DNA of 64,000 bases, taken from NCBI RefSeq assembly GCF_027172205.1, contig NC_070607.1:5962001-6026000 (forward strand), written 5' to 3'. Both the position numbers and the translations under genes were made by a program. Each line of letters begins with the position of its first letter. Position 1 is the first letter of the stretch. The DNA is from Podarcis raffonei (Eukaryota; Chordata; Lepidosauria; Squamata; Lacertidae). This document shows positions 59,655 through 64,000 of the stretch, piece by piece. The notes beneath the pieces were generated by a model. That model made no database searches, was not told where the DNA came from, and saw nothing but the letters and a program-made list of their open reading frames with translations.

Positions 59655-60599
59655 TAGTTCTCTTTGTTTATGTAAGGTAGGAGACTTAGAAGCAGCACTT
59701 CCAAATGTCTCCCAAGCATAGCACAAGGTGAATGAACAAGCCCAGCCTTCCAAAGAGCAGGGAGCGATAGTTCCCTAATCTCATGCAGGTATTGGAGTTG
59801 ACAGAAGCAGTGAGAGACTTCCACTGTTCCTGGCTACTCATAAACAGAAAGAAGACTCTTCTAGCTGTGGGATCTTCTGCAAAGGGCAGGCTATTCACTC
59901 AAATCACACCATGCTTTGGAGACACTTAGAACTAGCCAGATGGAATCTGCTTCTGAGAAGCTCTTACCTTGTCACAAGATGCGATCCTGATTGCTTACTT
60001 CACCCAGATCCTGTACCTGTGCTGGAGGACTCAGGGAAGGGGAAGGCCCTACAGTTCTTCCTTAAACTTGGGTTCCCAGCTGTTCTTGGACTACAACTCC
60101 CATCAGCTAGCAGGACCAACGGTCAAGGATGATGGGACTTGTAGTCCCTATTATGAAGAGACCCCCTCACAACTTCCAAGTTCTCTGTGAGAGAGAGGGT
60201 CACGGCTGCTGTCCTTTTCCACAAGTCATCAGGAAGAGATTGGTGGTTGCTAATGGCACTTGTGAAACCCTGATCCTTTGTGAATGGAAGGTGACTTACC
60301 AAATATTTTAGACTGATCTGGTATCAGTACTTTTTCTGTCCCAACACTGCATCCGTTCTACAGCCTTTTCTGAAGAAATGTGTCTTCATAAGGGAACATA
60401 TTTTGCCCCTTTGTCTTCTGCCTCATTGCCACCCCATTCTTCCTTCAGGGGGAAATAAGAGCTAGCGTGGTATTTTGAACAGGAAAGCAGAGTAAGCCAA
60501 AGTTTGGCTGCTTACACCTATTCATGGCATTGTAAAATCCTGGCCAAAAGACGCCATCTAGCAGAAATGAGCAGAAATGCAGCTTGATTTATTTAAGCA
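59655..60599. other. Intergenic region
   Basis: About 60060-60150 resembles the hairpin MITE core (GGACTACAACTCCCATCA ... GATGATGGGACTTGTAGTCC). No gene was recognised. Confidence 0.4.
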
Positions 60600-61070
60600 C
60601 ATTCCACTTTCCTTTCTGCAGAGAACATAGGAAGCTGCTTTGTATAATTGGTTTATCGGACCAGTTCCAGATCTATATCGGCGCAGGCAGTTTCCCAACA
60701 CAGGGTGTTGAGCTGAATGGTTGCAAAATAGCAATGTTACTAATACCTGTATTTACTTGGTTACCTACTCACAGTTAAGCCCTGGTCAGTCAGGCGATTG
60801 AGTTGCCACAACTATGACATAGTGCACTTGAGAGCATGCGCAGAACGGAAGGCGAGGGAGGGGAGAGAAATACTGGAGGAGGCACTAAATTTTGTTTTTG
60901 CTCAGGACATCCTACTACCAAAGTCTGCCCCTGATCTGACACAGCATTCTCTCTTTTCAGTGGCAACAGCTCTCTAGAATCACAGGCAGAAGTGTCTTCT
61001 GTTCCCTGTCCCCCAAGATCCTTTTAATTGGAAATGCATGAAATGGCTGCACCACTGAGCTATAGGTGCT
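60600..61070 (-). mobile_element. CR1-like LINE remnant, interrupted
   Basis: AGAGAACATAGGAAGCTGC at 60600 and CAGCTCTCTAGAATCACAGGC near 60967 are parts of one common squamate repeat, with unrelated sequence between. Confidence 0.45.
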
Positions 61071-61299
61071 CCATGTGCTGCTCAGTTGGAGACTTCATTT
61101 AAAATGAGATTAATATAGACGCTGGAGGAAATGCAACATCACTCAGGCTGGAGATAGGTTTAAGATTCTCAGAGTGCTTTTCCTCCCAAACTGCTTTGGT
61201 TGCTGCAGCTTTAATCCTGCCTCAAAAGCTGGGCACCTGTAATGAAGACAAGTGAGGGACCATGTTTCTATGGTGGTAGTCAGGGAGGAAGGAGCCTTG

Positions 61300-61305
61300 C
61301 AATAA

Positions 61306-61350
<45 letters not shown>

Positions 61351-61500
61351 TTTAAATTTATTATTAATACCCCACTCATCTGGCTGGGTTTCCCCAGCCA
61401 CTCTGGGCGGCTTCCAACAAAATATTAAAATACAATAGTGCATCAAACATTAAAAGCTTCCCTAAACAGGGCTGCCTTCAGATGTCTTCTAAAAGGAAAT
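61300..61500 (-). mobile_element. L2-like LINE 3' end with (AAT)n
   Basis: (AAT)n at about 61303-61350, then on - the same 3' end as at 44430-44727 (GCCGCCCAGAGTGGCTGGGG). Confidence 0.85.
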
Positions 61501-62523
61501 ATATAGGAAATTATGCCTGTTTGCTTATTTTAGAAATATTTTTTAATACCAGAGGCCAGTGCCAGAGAAAGGAAGGACACTCTACCCACTACAATTGTTA
61601 AAGGAAGAAAGGAAATTTGCACATTCAGAAGATTATATTTATTATTACTATAAAAAATATAATAGGCTGCTTTTCAGCCCAGAGTCTCCAAGGGTGATGT
61701 TAACAAAGTTCACATAAAAACCACAAAAATACTAAAACAAGTAGCAGTGAGGCTAACAATAAGAACAGCAGACAAAATTTACCATTCTAAAAGCTCTTAG
61801 CAAGAGTTGATCAAGTAAGAAGGTTCCACCTGGCCCTGAATATACCTCGGATTTAGCACACGTTAGATGAATTTGTTGACTAGCTTGAGTTTATTCTTTT
61901 GCAGAATTTGCCATTTTGTGTTCAAAGGTTTTCTTCTGTTTTGATGGGAACAACAGAACAGAACAAGGGCTAAGCTCAAGTTGTATCTGTGAGGAAGCGC
62001 CACTCCGGTCCTCCTGTGTTTTCCTTCCGCTCAGTAGAAACCACCCATTTGTTTTTTTGCTCCTGAGTCTGAGACTCTTGGGCTGCTGATGGAACTGCCA
62101 GCCTGCTTTGTCCAGGCCCAGCCCAATCCTTGTCCCTCTGCTGAGACACAGATGGTGTCCCACCTCTGTTGGCTTTAATGATAGACGGGAAGGGAGGGCT
62201 ACTCCCTGAGCCAATTAACAATTAAAGCAAACAGACAGCAAAGAGCTTTCGCAGCAAGTTCCCAAACTTCGTTTGTGCTGTGCTGCTCACTTTCGCTCTG
62301 TGAACTGCCTCAGGCAGGACACACCATTTTCAGGCCCAAGGAGGTGGGAGGACTGGCCTTAAGCTTCTTGCGCTCCACCATCAACACTTCTTATCTTCGT
62401 ATCTTGCAATGGTACCTGCCTTTCGAAAGAGGGACAAGGAATGGAATGACTAGAGAACAAGAACGCCCAACGGGTGAGCTTATTATCCAGCCCTTCATCC
62501 AATATGTTAAACTTTCTCTGTCC
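61501..62523. other. Intergenic region
   Basis: Two overlapping minus-strand frames at 61891-62221 do not resemble podocin or any family known to me. No repeat was identified. Confidence 0.35.
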
Positions 62524-62716
62524 CTGTTGTTGTTGTTTAGTCGTTTAGTTGTGTCCGACTCTTTGTGACCCCATGGACCAGAGCACGCCAGGCACTCCTG
62601 TCTTCCACTGCCTCCCGCAGTTTGGTCAAACTCATGCTGGTAGCTTTGAGAACACTGTCCAACCATCTCGTCCTCTGTCATCCCCTTCTCCTTGTGCCCT
62701 CCATCTTTCCCAACAT
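62524..62716 (-). mobile_element. Bov-B LINE 3' fragment, short copy
   Basis: GAGTCGGACACAACTAAACG then (AAC)n on - is the Bov-B 3' end. It is closely like the next copy but truncated much earlier. Confidence 0.85.
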
Positions 62717-62757
62717 CTACACCCCTTTTAATCTTGATGACATGGCTCTGCAAGGTA

Positions 62758-63240
62758 AAGTGTTGTTGTTGTTGTTTAGTCGTGTCCGACTCTTCGTGAC
62801 CCCATGAACCAGAGCACGCCAGGCACTTCTGTCTTCCACTGCCTCCCGCAGTTTGGTCAAACTCATGCTGGTAGCTTTGAGAACACTGTCCAACCATCTC
62901 GTCCTCTGTCGTCCCCTTCTCCTTGTGCCCTCCATCTTTCCCAACATCAAGGTCTTTTCCAGGGAGTCTTCTCTTCTCATGAGGTGGCCAAAGTCTTGGA
63001 GCCTCAGCTTCACGATCTGTCTTTCCAGTGAGCTGATTTCCTTAAGAATGGATAGGTTTGATCTTCTTGCAGTCCATGGGACTCTCAAGAGTCTCCTCCA
63101 GCACCAGAATTCAAAAGCATCAATTCTTCGGCGATCAGCCTTCTTTATGGTCCAGCTCTCACTTCCATACATCACTACTGGGAAAACCATAGCTTTTACT
63201 ATACGGACCTTTGTTGGCAAGGTGATGTCTCTACTGAGCA
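62758..63240 (-). mobile_element. Bov-B (RTE) LINE 3' fragment
   Basis: The minus frame 63241-62717 holds VMYGSESWTIKKADRRRIDA, FEFWCWRRLLRVPWT and RGRQRTRWLDSVLKA, the known C-terminal part of Bov-B reverse transcriptase. The frame is open through this part and the element is 5'-truncated. Its enzyme type is the likely mover of the SINEs in this window. Confidence 0.93.
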
Positions 63241-63958
63241 ATTATGACTGGTTCAGGGTCACTCAGTGAGCTTTACGGCAGAATAATAATTTGACCTCTG
63301 TATTGGATTTTAACTGGGAATAATATCACATGGGGGTGGTTAGACACCTAGCAAGCTTTGACAGTGCATCTAAAAATATAATGTGGAAAGAAACAAATAC
63401 ACATTTGAAAAAAATGGGGCTGGGGTGCACTCCCCACACACAGGTAGGACTGGCTGCAATTCCCTGTTTTATACACTTGGTGGCAAAGCAGCCGCCCTCA
63501 TCATATGTAGCCCAGCTGCTGACCTCTCAGTTCAGGAGTTTAAAAGTTTAAGCAGATTTAATTACAGGGGGCCCAATAGAGGATCAACCATGACTACATC
63601 AGCTAGTTTGAAATGCAGATTATTCTGCCGAATTCCTGTAGTGGAGTGGCAAAATGTTTTCAGACCAAGGGCCACATTGCCTCATAAGCAGCCTCCAAGG
63701 GACCGCATTCTAGTAGTGAATGGGGCCCAGGGCAAAAGCGGGCAGAGCAATTTTGCCTTCATCCAGTAGGCAAACATCCCCTACACAGACTAACATCCCC
63801 TCTCTCACCCTCCATCCAGGTGAGTTCAAGGGCACATTTCAGCCAGGCAAAAACACTTCAGGGGGTGCAAAGCAGGTGGGTACGAATTATGGACTAGGCA
63901 GTGGGTTATGGCCTGAGGAGCTGCACAGAGAGGCGTAGATGCGTCACCTGGCTTAGTA
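63241..63958 (-). other. NPHS2: NPHS2 3'UTR and flanking region
   Basis: Directly follows the podocin stop codon on -. No AATAAA was seen on - here, so the end of the 3'UTR is not placed. Confidence 0.45.
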
Positions 63959-64000
63959 CTACAACATGGGGGAATCCTTTGCCTTTGGAGCCTCTGGGTT
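63959..64000 (-). CDS. NPHS2: NPHS2 (podocin), last 13 codons and stop
   Basis: On - the bases read NPEAPKAKDSPML and a TAG stop at 63959-63961. Podocin of mammals ends in NPKKKDSPML. Podocin is a stomatin-type hairpin membrane protein of the kidney slit diaphragm. The match is short, but it falls in the expected place and orientation: in human NPHS2 lies after AXDND1 and points toward it. The rest of the gene lies beyond the window. Confidence 0.88.
   Translation of the reverse strand, partial: NPEAPKAKDSPML

Noticed and set aside
61891-62221. Minus frames tested as further NPHS2 exons
   Set aside because: They do not resemble podocin, and the podocin stop codon is already upstream of them at 63959-63961.

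Overview
The window is vertebrate genomic DNA, almost certainly from a squamate reptile (a lizard). The evidence is three orthologous genes in the order SOAT1 - AXDND1 - NPHS2, and a repeat set typical of squamates: tRNA-derived SINEs ending in a Bov-B-type tail (Sauria/Squam type), Bov-B, CR1 and L2-like LINEs, a full-length L1, and many hAT and Tc/mariner MITEs. There is no bacterial or plasmid content.

Layout: (1) 1-7.8 kb holds the last three coding exons of SOAT1 on +, then its 3'UTR. A 3.4-kb Copia-type LTR element with two 373-bp LTRs that look identical sits inside the penultimate coding exon, flanked by a 5-bp target duplication; this is the most striking feature of the window. (2) 7.8-10.3 kb is intergenic and repeat-bearing. 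(3) 10.3-10.9 kb is a CpG-rich promoter with a perfect palindromic RFX X-box. (4) 11.6-58.6 kb is the whole coding part of AXDND1 (axonemal dynein light chain domain protein): 25 coding exons whose splice phases all agree, giving 3,192 coding bases and 1,063 residues. Its introns carry a 7-kb L1, an ORF1-only half-L1-like element, a 2.4-kb unclassified DNA transposon with an open 490-codon frame, a solo LTR, and many SINEs and MITEs. (5) 58.6-63.96 kb is intergenic, with a SINE, an L2-like and a CR1 fragment and two Bov-B fragments. (6) The last 42 bases are the C-terminal codons of podocin (NPHS2) on -, so AXDND1 and NPHS2 converge tail to tail as in human.

The three genes are not one pathway: SOAT1 makes cholesterol esters in the ER, AXDND1 belongs to motile cilia and sperm flagella, and NPHS2 belongs to the kidney slit diaphragm. 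They share only old synteny, which confirms each identification. The X-box fits the ciliary role of AXDND1. No tRNA, rRNA, CRISPR or operon-like structure was seen. Family assignments come from motifs and memory; no database search was run.
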